Shown: one piece after another, positions 10,178 to 19,065 of the stretch
How positions within the stretch are numbered: position 1 is the stretch's first letter
Layout of the letters: the number at the start of each line of letters is the position of its first letter
From: Paenibacillus sp. FSL R7-0337
GTDB lineage: Bacteria > Bacillota > Bacilli > Paenibacillales > Paenibacillaceae
DNA length: 64,000 nt
Assembly: GCF_037969875.1 (NCBI RefSeq)
Contig: NZ_CP150218.1
Span: forward strand, 1,116,001-1,180,000
Reading direction: 5' to 3'
Made by a program: the position numbers and the translations under genes
Notes under the pieces: generated by a model
Database searches by the model: none
Told to the model about the DNA's origin: nothing
What the model saw: only the letters and a program-made list of their open reading frames with translations

Positions 10178-10704
10178 AAATCCTCCGACTCTTTCCTGAG
10201 ATCCTCTTCCCTGCGCAGTTCCTCCAGCTTCTCCTTGCGCTCTGGCGCCAGGGCAAGCTTGGATTGCAGCGTCTCATAGAAAGACGAAGTCTCATGAATC
10301 TCAATTTCCTGGGACGGTACCTCACCGCGCAGCTTGGACTTGATTTTGGCGATAAGCGGTGCAATGAAGTTGTCCGTTCCTGAGGCCTGGTCTTCAAAAG
10401 CGGATATAATCAGCGCCACCTCTGCCGGATCGGTGATCTTATCCATCATAGTGATGTCCTCGCCCACTCCGATCAGATAGAGGCTGCCGCCCAGCTCAAT
10501 GACCTGAATCGACTTATTCGGACCCAGCCCCAGCGCACCCAGCGTACGGATGGAACGGCCGCTCATCAGAGTCTGATTGCGGCGTCCCAGAAAACGGATC
10601 AGCAGCACGATAAGAATAACAATGACTGCCAGAAAAAAAACAACCTTCAATAAATTCAGCAGGGCATTACTACTGTCTCCGAGCGTTCCGGAAGCAAATA
10701 ACAT
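10174..10704 (-). CDS. fliO: FliO (FliZ), export-gate assembly factor
   Basis: Helps the FliP ring assemble. A short extracytoplasmic N-terminus is followed by one membrane helix (about residues 19-40, VVFFLAVIVILIVLLIRFL), a small cytoplasmic beta domain and a charged helical tail rich in Glu/Arg. It sits between cheY and fliP as in Bacillus. No long extracytoplasmic domain is present, so it is shorter than B. subtilis FliZ. Confidence 0.9.
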   Translation of the reverse strand: MLFASGTLGDSSNALLNLLKVVFFLAVIVILIVLLIRFLGRRNQTLMSGRSIRTLGALGLGPNKSIQVIELGGSLYLIGVGEDITMMDKITDPAEVALIISAFEDQASGTDNFIAPLIAKIKSKLRGEVPSQEIEIHETSSFYETLQSKLALAPERKEKLEELRREEDLRKESEDL

Positions 10705-10713
10705 ACCTCGTTC

Positions 10714-11079
10714 CTATATACCCAGCGTTTTGTTGATGGCTTCAATGACACGGTCTGCCTGGAACGGCTTCACAATAAAGTCTTTGGCACCGGCCTGGAT
10801 TGCATCAATAACCATAGCCTGCTGACCCATGGCTGAACACATAATGACTTTGGCATTGGCATCTACTTTTTTGATTTCCTTAAGGGCGGCAATTCCGTCC
10901 ATTTCAGGCATGGTGATATCCATCGTGATCAGATCCGGACGCAGTTCCTTAAATTTCTCTATAGCCTGTGAACCGTCCTGGGCTTCACCCACTACCTCAA
11001 ATCCGTTTTTCGACAAAATGTCCCGGATCATCATTCTCATAAATGCTGCATCGTCCACGATTAGAATTCGGTTAGCCAT
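10714..11079 (-). CDS. cheY: CheY chemotaxis response regulator
   Basis: Single-domain receiver that, when phosphorylated by CheA, binds FliM/FliY at the motor. It starts MANRILIVDDAAFMR; this ATG follows GGGAGG, and an 18-codon upstream extension in frame looks untranslated. The acidic pair is D9/D10, the phospho-acceptor Asp is in LITMDITMPEMDG, and the conserved Thr/Ser and Lys are in MCSAMGQ and VKPF. It is 121 residues long, between fliY and fliO. Confidence 0.97.
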   Translation of the reverse strand: MANRILIVDDAAFMRMMIRDILSKNGFEVVGEAQDGSQAIEKFKELRPDLITMDITMPEMDGIAALKEIKKVDANAKVIMCSAMGQQAMVIDAIQAGAKDFIVKPFQADRVIEAINKTLGI

Positions 11080-11105
11080 TTTTACAAAATCCTCCCTAAG
11101 TATGC

Positions 11106-12440
11106 TTATTGTAATTTTTGTATACGGTCCCACTGGCTGACGATATCCGTAACGCGGACACCGAAGTTCTCGTCGATAACTACGACTTCCCCCTTGGCAA
11201 TGAGCTTGTTGTTAACCAGAATGTCAACAGGCTCACCTGCCAGCTTGTCCAGTTCAATAATTGAACCTTGCGACATTTCCAGAATATCTTTAATCTGCTT
11301 CTGGGTCCTTCCTAATTCTACGGTTACCTTCAGTGGTATGTCCATCAATAAATTTAAATTATTTTCGTCAATATTGCCAAAAGCCCCTGCACTCAGATTC
11401 GCAAATTGCACAGGCTGCACATTTACATTACGGCCCTGTGCAGGATTCTGCGCCTGAGGCTGCGGATAGGGCATGCCCTGCGGCGGCATTCCGTAAGGCG
11501 GCATGCCCTGCATCCCATACGCCGGCATCCCTGCCGGAGGATAATAATATCCCCCTTCCGGCATTCCCGGATAAGGCGGCATTCCCTGGCCCTGCGGCGG
11601 ATATTGCGGAGGGTACCCTCCCGCCTCCGGCGCTGGCATTTGCTGCTGAGCTGTAGGCGGAGCCTGTGCCGGTTCCGGTGCAGGCGCTGGTGCGGCTGCC
11701 GCAGCCGGAGGCGGTGTTGCTTCCGCAGAGGAGACGGCCGCTTCCTGGTCAGCCTGGCTGACATCGCCTAGCAGCATGGTCACCATATCCTTGGCGAATT
11801 GTACAGGCAGCAGCTGCATAATGGTGGAATCAATCAGATCGCCGATCTTGAGGCGGAAGGAAATCTGGATTAGCGTCTCATCATCCGGCAGGCTTCCTAC
11901 ACCTTCTCCGCTCGACATGTTAAGAATGTCAATGCCTGGCGGAGAAATATTGACGAATCTGTTGAAGATCGTTGACATTGAGGTAGCGGACGAACCCATC
12001 ATCTGGTTCATCGCTTCCTGCACGGCACTGATATGAATCTCATTCAGTTCCTCGTCCTTAGGATCTCCTTCCCCACCGAGCATCAAGTCGGCAATGACCT
12101 GTGCATCCCTGATCTTGATAACCAGAGAATTGATGCCCTGGAAACCGTCGACATACTGTACGTGAACAGCCACATGCGGTTTGGGAAAGGCTTCCTCGAA
12201 CTCTCCTCGTGTAATAATGGAAACCTTAGGGGTAGTAATGTCTACCTTCTTACCCAGTAGGGTGGAGAGTGCGGTTGCCGCACTTCCGAAGGTGATATTC
12301 CCGATTTCTCCCAGTGCATCCTGTTCAAAAGGTGTTAAGTAATCATCCACGGTCTTCGGTGAAGGAGCCAAGTTGCCTTCCGCAGACTGTCTAAGAAGAG
12401 CATCTATCTCTTCCTGGGACAAATAATCTTTACTCGTCAA
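11106..12440 (-). CDS. fliY: FliY, motor switch phosphatase (FliN-type C-terminus)
   Basis: C-ring protein of Firmicutes that combines a CheC-like CheY-P phosphatase with a FliN/SpoA switch domain. The N-terminal FliM-like segment is YLSQEEIDALL. The phosphatase part is at about 30-220 and the SpoA domain covers about the last 85 residues (DIPLKVTVELGRTQKQIKD). Between them lies a striking linker (about 225-350) rich in Pro, Gly, Tyr, Met and Gln, with PYGMPP-like repeats. The start chosen is a TTG overlapping the end of fliM; another in-frame TTG lies 24 bases upstream. The start is less certain than the identity. Confidence 0.93.
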   Translation of the reverse strand: MTSKDYLSQEEIDALLRQSAEGNLAPSPKTVDDYLTPFEQDALGEIGNITFGSAATALSTLLGKKVDITTPKVSIITRGEFEEAFPKPHVAVHVQYVDGFQGINSLVIKIRDAQVIADLMLGGEGDPKDEELNEIHISAVQEAMNQMMGSSATSMSTIFNRFVNISPPGIDILNMSSGEGVGSLPDDETLIQISFRLKIGDLIDSTIMQLLPVQFAKDMVTMLLGDVSQADQEAAVSSAEATPPPAAAAAPAPAPEPAQAPPTAQQQMPAPEAGGYPPQYPPQGQGMPPYPGMPEGGYYYPPAGMPAYGMQGMPPYGMPPQGMPYPQPQAQNPAQGRNVNVQPVQFANLSAGAFGNIDENNLNLLMDIPLKVTVELGRTQKQIKDILEMSQGSIIELDKLAGEPVDILVNNKLIAKGEVVVIDENFGVRVTDIVSQWDRIQKLQ

Positions 12441-13428
12441 ACTCTTCAACCCCTTCGCTGACAATCTCGTCTATTTGCACAGCCACACGTTCTTTGATCA
12501 TCCCCGGACTTCCAATGAATTTCAGCTTGTCCCCCACCTTAATCGACAGACCGGAATCCACCGTCTTGTTAAGAGAAATCACGTCGCCGATGCTGAGCCC
12601 GAGAAATTCAGCAATGGATAAATTCGATTCGCCAAGCTCCGCCACGATTGGAAGCTGCGCCCGGTGAACCCGTGCACGGATGGCTTCGAGCTCTACCTCA
12701 TCCCGCACCTTTTTCTCGGAGACAAACCACTGGTGCACCGAGAGCCTTGACATAATCGGCTCCAGCACAACGTGCGGGATACAAAGGTTGATCATCCCCG
12801 TCGTGTCTCCTATTTTGGTACTGAGGGAGATCAGGGCAATCGTTTCATTTGGCGATACAATTTGCATAAACTGCGGATTCGTTTCCAGCGCCTCCATCCT
12901 GGGATGGATATCAAGCACTGTCTTCCAGGCTTCCTGCAGACTTTCAAAGCATCTGCTGAAAATCCTCTCCATAATGGTCGTTTCGATTTCAGTCAACGCA
13001 TTGATTTTGGAGGGTGCCGTTCCGAAGCCGCCAAGCAGACGGTCCAGCATGGCAAAAGCAATATTCGGATGCACCTCCATCACCATCCGGCCCTCCAGCG
13101 GCTCGGCCTCAAAAATATTCAATATCGTCATTTTGGGAATGGAGCGGATAAACTCGTCATAAGGGAGCTGCTCTACTTGAACGACATTGATCTGCACGAA
13201 GGTGCGCAATTGGGCCGAAAAGTACGTTGTAAGATAGCGGGCAAAGTTATCATGAATCCGGGTAAGGCTGCGGATATGATCTTTGGAGAAACGTACGGCC
13301 CGTTTGAAATCATAAGAGCGGATCTTTTTAGTGGTTTCTTCTTTTTTAAGTTCGTCGGCATCCATTTCACCGGATGAAAGTGCAGCAAGCAGAGCATCAA
13401 TTTCGTTTTGTGATAGTACATCAACCAA
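12430..13428 (-). CDS. fliM: FliM, flagellar motor switch protein
   Basis: C-ring protein that binds CheY-P and transmits the rotation switch. The N-terminal CheY-binding peptide LSQNEIDALLAAL is followed by a middle CheC-like domain and a C-terminal SpoA domain (LGLSIGDVISLNK). The TTG start after GGGGGTGAT gives MVDVLSQNEI; a GTG three codons upstream lies inside the ribosome-binding site and is less likely. The 3' end overlaps the proposed fliY start by 11 bp. Confidence 0.96.
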   Translation of the reverse strand: MVDVLSQNEIDALLAALSSGEMDADELKKEETTKKIRSYDFKRAVRFSKDHIRSLTRIHDNFARYLTTYFSAQLRTFVQINVVQVEQLPYDEFIRSIPKMTILNIFEAEPLEGRMVMEVHPNIAFAMLDRLLGGFGTAPSKINALTEIETTIMERIFSRCFESLQEAWKTVLDIHPRMEALETNPQFMQIVSPNETIALISLSTKIGDTTGMINLCIPHVVLEPIMSRLSVHQWFVSEKKVRDEVELEAIRARVHRAQLPIVAELGESNLSIAEFLGLSIGDVISLNKTVDSGLSIKVGDKLKFIGSPGMIKERVAVQIDEIVSEGVEEFDE

Positions 13429-13467
13429 TTCAATCACCCCCCCATCAAAGAATAGACCCGCCTGCAG

Positions 13468-13935
13468 CTACATAGATGCCAGTATGAATTTGGTGAATTC
13501 AATCTGGGTGATGGAACCTTCTGTCAGGTTCTTATTGATGATATTCACCAGTTTGCTGCTGAACTGATCTTTGCCGCTGGCCCCATTCAACTCCTCGGGT
13601 TTGGCATCGGCAATCGCTTTGATAATCAGCGGTGTTATTTTAATAGATTTTATCTTTTCGAATTCTTCCTTGGACGACGCCGAATCTAATTGAAGCGCGA
13701 TGTCAACTGAAAGGATGTAATCGGGATCGGCAAGATTAGTTTTGATATCTTTGATTTCGGCTGTCATCTCAACAATTTGATCAGCAGTCATCTTCTTCGT
13801 CTCCACGTTCTGGACAGCCTTGCTCACTTCATTCCCATCACCTGGGAAAATTTTGTCCATTAGTAAGAATGCAGCGACTACGATAAGTGTAACGGCCAGC
13901 AATATCGTGATGAGCCATGGCAGCATCTTTTTCAT
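13468..13935 (-). CDS. fliL: FliL, flagellar basal-body-associated protein
   Basis: Single-pass membrane protein that surrounds the stator and affects motor output. The N-terminal membrane helix is at about residues 5-26 (PWLITILLAVTLIVVAAFLL), followed by a 125-residue extracytoplasmic domain. It is 155 residues long and starts with ATG 4 bp inside the end of swrD. Context between fliM and swrD supports the call. Confidence 0.92.
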   Translation of the reverse strand: MKKMLPWLITILLAVTLIVVAAFLLMDKIFPGDGNEVSKAVQNVETKKMTADQIVEMTAEIKDIKTNLADPDYILSVDIALQLDSASSKEEFEKIKSIKITPLIIKAIADAKPEELNGASGKDQFSSKLVNIINKNLTEGSITQIEFTKFILASM

Positions 13936-14156
13936 GAAAGCTCCTCCATTGACTGGACTTTAATGGTGGCAGCGTGTGTGCCTATGTCCCTGTTATATTC
14001 CTTAATCTTGCTAATGACTTCATCGGCTTTTTCAAGCACGATCAGTCTTTTGCCGGTTACCAGCGTAATATACGTGTCCGGTGATTCTTCAACCATTTCA
14101 ACCAGCAGGGCATTCAGCCACATCCCCGCCCCGTTCAATCTTGTTATCGAAATCAT
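13932..14156 (-). CDS. swrD: SwrD/FlbD-family flagellar protein
   Basis: 74-residue protein of the FlbD family; the B. subtilis member (SwrD, formerly YlzI) raises flagellar torque. The family signature is visible as ISITRLNG near the N-terminus and the central DTYITLVTGKRLIV. It overlaps fliL by 4 bp. A GC-rich hairpin lies just upstream in the transcript (14177-14199). Confidence 0.9.
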   Translation of the reverse strand: MISITRLNGAGMWLNALLVEMVEESPDTYITLVTGKRLIVLEKADEVISKIKEYNRDIGTHAATIKVQSMEELS

Positions 14157-14176
14157 GACAGGCCTCCTAACCTAAA

Positions 14177-14199
14177 TAGGGGGAGGAGATCCTCCCCCA
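14177..14199 (-). other. Intercistronic hairpin upstream of swrD
   Basis: A perfect inverted repeat with an 8-bp stem of G/C-rich sequence and a 4-base loop lies between flgE and swrD. No T-run follows in the minus direction, so it is more likely an RNA-processing or stability element than a terminator. Confidence 0.45.
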
Positions 14200-14268
14200 C
14201 GACTGCAATAACATTTCCGCTGCGGGCAAAACGTTATTTTTCAGCAAGTTACATATTAATAATCAAGC

Positions 14269-15087
14269 TTAACGCTTCAGATTAACTACTTCCTGCAATA
14301 CTTCATCGGAAGTGGTGATAATCCGCGAATTCGCCTGGAATCCACGCTGGGTAACAATCATTTCCGTGAACTCACCGGTCAGATCCACATTGGACATTTC
14401 CAGCTGGCCGGCAACGATAGTACCTGTCCCTACTTCTGCATTGTTGGCAGTTGTCGGCTCCAGCGCACCTTCAGCACTTGCATTTAAGGTCATCCGGTAC
14501 AAGTTGCCGCCGATTTTCTCAAGGCCTCCCGGATTGCTGACTTTGGCAACACCGATCAATAAATCTGAATTTATTGTCCCATCCCCCAACGTTTGCAAAA
14601 TCGTACCATCACTGGAGATAGAGAATGATGTAGCACCCTCGTCTAATTGAATAGCTTCTGAATTTGAATTAAGGACATGCAGTCCGTCCGAGGTCACTAG
14701 ATTGCGGCTGGCATCCACATGGAAATCTCCGGCACGGGTCAGGAAGGGAACATCCTGATCGCCCGAGAGCTTCACCAGAAAAAATCCGTCTCCTTCAATT
14801 CGAAGATCTGTAGGGTTGTTGGTAGTCATCGCACTCCCCCCAGTATGCAAGGTGTCAACGGAACCGATGGACACCCCAAGACCGATCTGCTTGGCATTGA
14901 CACCGCCTTGTCCGCCATCCACGGGTGCTGTAACCCCGGAGACCGTCTGGCTCATAATATCCTTGAACATCACGCGTCCTGACTTGAAGCCGATGGTATT
15001 GACATTCGCAATATTGTTACCAATGACATCGAGCTTGGTCTGGAATCCGCGCATACCTGAAACCCCTGAGTACATAGATCTTAACAT
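14269..15087 (-). CDS. flgE: Flagellar hook protein FlgE (FlgG-like length)
   Basis: Rod/hook family protein exported to build the hook. The N-terminal flagellar rod motif is MLRSMYSGVSGMRGFQTKLD with NNIANVNTIGFK, and the C-terminal coiled region ends QRGFQANSRIITTSDEVLQE. At 272 residues it matches both the short Bacillus hook protein and FlgG. Position between flgD and swrD/fliL, as in B. subtilis, favours FlgE. ATG follows GGGAGGACG. Confidence 0.88.
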   Translation of the reverse strand: MLRSMYSGVSGMRGFQTKLDVIGNNIANVNTIGFKSGRVMFKDIMSQTVSGVTAPVDGGQGGVNAKQIGLGVSIGSVDTLHTGGSAMTTNNPTDLRIEGDGFFLVKLSGDQDVPFLTRAGDFHVDASRNLVTSDGLHVLNSNSEAIQLDEGATSFSISSDGTILQTLGDGTINSDLLIGVAKVSNPGGLEKIGGNLYRMTLNASAEGALEPTTANNAEVGTGTIVAGQLEMSNVDLTGEFTEMIVTQRGFQANSRIITTSDEVLQEVVNLKR

Positions 15088-15210
15088 TATTAATCGTCCT
15101 CCCGGTTATAGAGTCTTCTGACTCTTAAGAATTGAAAGATGAAGCTGGAGTGGTGGCTGCGTCAGTCGGTCGGCAGCCACTATCGGCTCTCCAGTAAGGA
15201 CCAGCCGATG

Positions 15211-15594
15211 TCAAGATATAATTACTGCACTGTCAATCTGCGTGAATACATTGTCTTTCATTGAATTGCCATCCATCGCTGTAACAACTGTCCGGTTCTT
15301 CACACTTACAATAAGTGCCATATCCTTCATAAGAATCAGAGATTCTTTGCTGCCCTTGGCGGCTGCTTTGTCTACCGCAGAGGAGATCTGATCCAGTTGG
15401 CGGCTGCCAAGCTCGATTCCCCGCTGCTCCAGGCGTTTGGCTGCATGGTTACTGAACTTCAACATATTCTTCTGCAGCACACTCTCGAACGACGCTTCAG
15501 GACTTGAGGAGCCCTTAACAGATTGCTGACGTTGCAAGGCGGAAGGATGTACAGCTGCCGGATATAATTGTCCGATAGTTATTCTGTCACTCAT
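15211..15594 (-). CDS. TIGR02530-family flagellar operon protein
   Basis: 127-residue protein of the family named flagellar operon protein (TIGR02530), found in Firmicute fla operons between flgD and flgE. The conserved core FSNHAAKRLEQRGIELG is visible, with a C-terminal half ending in a hydrophobic VKNRTVVTAMDG stretch. The molecular function is unknown. It overlaps flgD by 4 bp. A GC-rich hairpin without a T-run (15152-15180) lies downstream, before flgE. Confidence 0.85.
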   Translation of the reverse strand: MSDRITIGQLYPAAVHPSALQRQQSVKGSSSPEASFESVLQKNMLKFSNHAAKRLEQRGIELGSRQLDQISSAVDKAAAKGSKESLILMKDMALIVSVKNRTVVTAMDGNSMKDNVFTQIDSAVIIS

Positions 15595-16124
15595 GATGTC
15601 TCCTCGCTCTCCCCGTTTGTCGCAGTCTCACTGGCTGCCGGAGTCTCACTGGTTGCTGGACTCTCGCTAGCCGCTGGAGTCTCACTGCCCGCTGGAGGTG
15701 TAGTACCAGCATTCTGAATTTGCGTAATATCTGTTAGAGCAATACGCTCCTTGCCTACCACTGCGTATTGCACCCCGCTGCTGACAACAATCGATTCAAC
15801 ATTGCCTGATTTCGGCAATTTCGTCTCAGCATCCGTCCAGGTGATATCCTTCCCGATCAATCCTGACACAGAGCCAAGAGACTGATTCAGTGCTGTAAGC
15901 TGGGTGGATATGTTCATAAGCTGCTCTACAGATGAGAATTGAGCCATTTGAGCGATGAATTCCTTATCCTCCATCGGCTGCATCGGGTCCTGGTTCTGCA
16001 GCTGGGTAATCAGTATTTTCAAGAACTGATCCTTGCCCAGTGTAGAGGTGCCTGTGGTCTTGGGTGTCTTATCATTCGCTACATAATTCCACTGGTTGCT
16101 GTTAGACACGGGATTCGTTGCCAT
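15591..16124 (-). CDS. flgD: FlgD, hook-capping scaffold
   Basis: Caps the growing hook so that FlgE can polymerise. The conserved N-terminal part is LGKDQFLKILITQLQNQDP, and the MEDKEFIAQMAQFSSVEQL motif is intact. The C-terminal domain is reduced. The last ~35 residues are a repetitive Ser/Thr/Pro/Ala/Glu tail (SETPAAS, SESPATS, SETPAAS). Located between fliK and the TIGR02530 gene. Confidence 0.94.
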   Translation of the reverse strand: MATNPVSNSNQWNYVANDKTPKTTGTSTLGKDQFLKILITQLQNQDPMQPMEDKEFIAQMAQFSSVEQLMNISTQLTALNQSLGSVSGLIGKDITWTDAETKLPKSGNVESIVVSSGVQYAVVGKERIALTDITQIQNAGTTPPAGSETPAASESPATSETPAASETATNGESEETS

Positions 16125-16151
16125 ATTATTTCACCTCGCTTGTTCTGTTCA

Positions 16152-17624
16152 TCAAATCTTGGTTGAGAATCCGCCGCTCTGGTTGGTATCTTGCTGGGTA
16201 GCAGAAACCCAATCCTTCCATTCGCCATTAAGCTCTGCGGCGAGCACGGCATCTGCCGATTCTTCCTGGTGTTCCCGCGAACGTCTGCCTTGCTGCTGTC
16301 CGCCCGCGCCTGTCTGCTGACCCTGCCCTCCGGTCCACTGTGACTGAGGGGAGCTGTTGTTCTGCGTCACTTCAAGGCGCTCTACCTGAATTCCTTGGGA
16401 CTGTAATGCCAAACGAAGCTGGCTCATCTGCTGCTCAAGCATATCCTTGGTTCCGGCATGCTGGGTCATGAACTGTGCTACCAGATTTCCGTTTTGCATG
16501 GTAATCTTCACATCCACTTGTCCAAGATTCTCCGGGAATAAGGTGATCGTAGCTTCAGCTACTCCGCCCTTCTTGACAATCTCAAGCTTGCCACTGATGA
16601 AGGTGTTCATCTCCTGGGCGAATTGCTGGACCGGCACTGGCGCGGCTTCCGCCTTCAGCGGTGCAGTAATTCCATGCCGCAGCGATAATTGGCCGGCCGT
16701 TACAACCTCCGGCTCCGCGGTCGCTGCTTCGCCAGCGGGCAAAGCCTCCTCGGCTAATACAGTCTTCTTCATCGAAGCCGCCATTCCTGCGAGAACTGGA
16801 GTGGAACCCTCATCTGTAATTACAGCTTCGGTGGTACCGGCTGCTGCTGCATCCAACATGGAACGAGTGCTAGCTGAAGCCCCCAATAACCTACGGACAT
16901 CCGTTGCCAAATCTGCTTTGCTATACATTTCCACCCTAGGCTCGCTTTCCGTTGCCTGCTTAAGCGACACCGCTGGAGCATCAACAACTGCTGGAGTCTT
17001 GTTAGCCATGGACTTGTGATTAACAGGTGCACTCTCCGCCATAATAGCTGAGAATTGATTTAGAAGCGCAGCTCCTTTGGCAGCAGTCTCCTGATCCCCG
17101 CTGACAGCTGCTGTCTGAACCCGTTGAACCAGGCTGTTCAGTTCATCTTGAATGGCAAAGCGCAGAGTTTCAGGGTTCTTGGCAAGTGGCGACAAGCTGA
17201 TGGATGTGTCAGCAACAGTAGCTGAGGCATCCTTTGAACCTGGAGAGGGATTGCCGGACACAAGAGCAGATACTTGAAGCAGCCAACTTTGAAGCGCTGC
17301 AATTAGTGCCGGATCAGCCTCCAGACTGGTGTCAAGCTTCTCTATATCCTGCACAAGACCTTCCAGCAGCTTCGTTTGCTTAACATCTGTACTGCCTGCC
17401 TCTTCTCCCTTAGCCTGAACAGCACTCAGGAGTCCCTGTAATAATGAAACTAAATTACCGGCTACGGGAGTTTCAGTGCCTTTGGCAGCGGTAACTCCCC
17501 CCATGCTCTGCACAAGCGTCTGGGCAAATGGCATCGACGGGTTAACTGTCCCGGTTGTCCCCTGCGTTGTTCCGCCGGAAGCAGCCAGATTGCCTGCGGT
17601 TAAGGTTTGTAGAATAATACTCAT
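16152..17624 (-). CDS. fliK: FliK, hook-length control protein
   Basis: Exported ruler that measures hook length and triggers the FlhB specificity switch. Long, low-conservation N-terminal region (about 1-330) and the conserved Flg_hook domain near the C-terminus, with TITLFPENLGQVDVKI and LRLALQSQGIQVERLEV. A Gln/Gly-rich tail follows. The ATG chosen (MSIILQT) follows GGGAGGTGAAAAAG; a GTG three codons upstream is inside the ribosome-binding site. 490 residues. Confidence 0.93.
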   Translation of the reverse strand: MSIILQTLTAGNLAASGGTTQGTTGTVNPSMPFAQTLVQSMGGVTAAKGTETPVAGNLVSLLQGLLSAVQAKGEEAGSTDVKQTKLLEGLVQDIEKLDTSLEADPALIAALQSWLLQVSALVSGNPSPGSKDASATVADTSISLSPLAKNPETLRFAIQDELNSLVQRVQTAAVSGDQETAAKGAALLNQFSAIMAESAPVNHKSMANKTPAVVDAPAVSLKQATESEPRVEMYSKADLATDVRRLLGASASTRSMLDAAAAGTTEAVITDEGSTPVLAGMAASMKKTVLAEEALPAGEAATAEPEVVTAGQLSLRHGITAPLKAEAAPVPVQQFAQEMNTFISGKLEIVKKGGVAEATITLFPENLGQVDVKITMQNGNLVAQFMTQHAGTKDMLEQQMSQLRLALQSQGIQVERLEVTQNNSSPQSQWTGGQGQQTGAGGQQQGRRSREHQEESADAVLAAELNGEWKDWVSATQQDTNQSGGFSTKI

Positions 17625-17646
17625 CTTTTTCACCTCCCTTCAAAAG

Positions 17647-18597
17647 TTATTTCCCGCCCATCAGACGGTTGACAATTTTGGCTGTCTGCTTGCTGTCTTT
17701 CTTGGTCATCTCCCCCAAAATGGAGGAGCGGACCGAGTCACTGACCGTATTCAGCACCGTGATGACTTTATCCGGACTCAGGCTGTACATGGAGCCAAGC
17801 AGCACTGCCGCATCCGCAGCGGGCATGCTGGTGAAGGTCTGGCCTAGCTTCTCCTGATCCAGATTAGCTGAAGGCTTGGGAGTAGCAGTACCAGCCTCCT
17901 GCTTTAGCCGGGATTGCAGGGCTGCAATAGCCATATCGGTTGAATTTGTGGTTTCTTTTAGCTTTATGGAGACATCTGCCGCTTTTTTGGCATCCATTTT
18001 TTCCAGGATGGCCGTTTTGCTGGCATTGTTCATCACACTGAAGATTTGAACCATCTCATCGGTAGTCAAATTCTCCATAATCGGCGCCGCTTTGGAGGCC
18101 TTCATCCCGGCATACAGCTTAGCCAGATCCGTCACTTTCTTCAGATAAGGATCTTCCTCTTCCTCGGTGGCTGCGGCCGTTTCAGCAGCGGTCTTTAACT
18201 CATCAACCTGCTTTTGAAGTGCTTCGGCCTTGGTGGTCTCCGCCGCCTTGTCTTCTTCAGCCTTCTTCAGTTTTTCCTCCCCAGCGGTAAGTTGAACTTT
18301 GAGTTCTTTGATCGTGCTCGCGGAGCTCGCGGCCTGCTCTTTACTCTCTGCGGGCGGATTCTCCTCTGCGGCTTCACCCGGCGCTGCCGGGTCCGCGGGC
18401 GGATCAGGCACCCATTTCTCTATAACAGGAATTTTGTTGGCAATCGCCAACACGTTATTGCGAATATCCATATTAAATAGGGTGAGCAGTACCCCAAGCA
18501 GTACAAGCGTGAAAATGATTGGAATCATCAAGAACAAAAAACGCTCTAATTTGCCTGCCGACCCTTCATCTTCAAGTTCCATCTGATTATTTGCCAC
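17647..18597 (-). CDS. ylxF: YlxF / MotE-family flagellar operon protein
   Basis: Membrane-anchored protein of the MgtE-N/MotE-like family found between fliJ and fliK. One N-terminal membrane helix (about 20-42), an acidic Pro/Ala/Glu segment, a coiled coil (about 100-150), and an alpha-helical MgtE_N-like domain with LYAGMKASKAAPIMENL. GTG start after GGGAGG. In other bacteria MotE acts as a chaperone for MotC; a stator-related role here is inference. Confidence 0.85.
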   Translation of the reverse strand: MANNQMELEDEGSAGKLERFLFLMIPIIFTLVLLGVLLTLFNMDIRNNVLAIANKIPVIEKWVPDPPADPAAPGEAAEENPPAESKEQAASSASTIKELKVQLTAGEEKLKKAEEDKAAETTKAEALQKQVDELKTAAETAAATEEEEDPYLKKVTDLAKLYAGMKASKAAPIMENLTTDEMVQIFSVMNNASKTAILEKMDAKKAADVSIKLKETTNSTDMAIAALQSRLKQEAGTATPKPSANLDQEKLGQTFTSMPAADAAVLLGSMYSLSPDKVITVLNTVSDSVRSSILGEMTKKDSKQTAKIVNRLMGGK

Positions 18598-18615
18598 TAG
18601 CGGAAACCTCCCGGG

Positions 18616-19059
18616 TTAGAGGGATTTCATCGCGAAGCGGACGGTAGCCATCTCATCCAGTTCGTTTTGTTCCCGTAAACTCATATTCTGCAGAAATGCG
18701 GTTTGTGCTTTGTCTTTGGCTTTGAGCCATACCTTCTCATCCAGAACCTTCGTACTCAGGTGATCCTGCTTATTCTGAACCTCAACATGTGCCCTACTAA
18801 TGTCGGAATGCTTACGGGCAATGCATTTGTCGAGATAATCCACGTAATCCTGCATTTCACGAAGCTTAGCCATCGGTGTCTTCTGCTGTGCTGCACTTTG
18901 CAGGGACAACATCAGCGTGCTGCGCTGACCAGTTAATTCATCAAGGCTTTTTTCCTGTGCCTGCAGTTCTCCGAGCGCGCTTGAGAGCATCCACTCTGCC
19001 TGTGTTTTTTCGTTACCCTTCAAGTCCACCACTTTTTGAAAAGTATAATGGAATCTCAT
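18616..19059 (-). CDS. fliJ: FliJ, flagellar export chaperone/ATPase stalk
   Basis: Coiled-coil stalk of the export ATPase that links FliI to FlhA. The 147-residue protein is almost entirely helical, starting MRFHYTFQKVVDLKGNEKTQ. The ATG follows GAGGAG with 10-base spacing; a TTG two codons upstream is possible but less likely. Directly downstream of fliI. Confidence 0.92.
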   Translation of the reverse strand: MRFHYTFQKVVDLKGNEKTQAEWMLSSALGELQAQEKSLDELTGQRSTLMLSLQSAAQQKTPMAKLREMQDYVDYLDKCIARKHSDISRAHVEVQNKQDHLSTKVLDEKVWLKAKDKAQTAFLQNMSLREQNELDEMATVRFAMKSL

Positions 19060-19065
19060 GATCAA

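Noticed and set aside
11079..11133. Longer cheY start (18 extra codons)
   Set aside because: The internal ATG has GGGAGG and gives the normal CheY N-terminus; the extension would run into the end of fliY.
15152..15180. Terminator between the TIGR02530 gene and flgE
   Set aside because: A GTGGCTGC/GCAGCCAC hairpin is present but no T-run follows on the minus strand, and the operon clearly continues.
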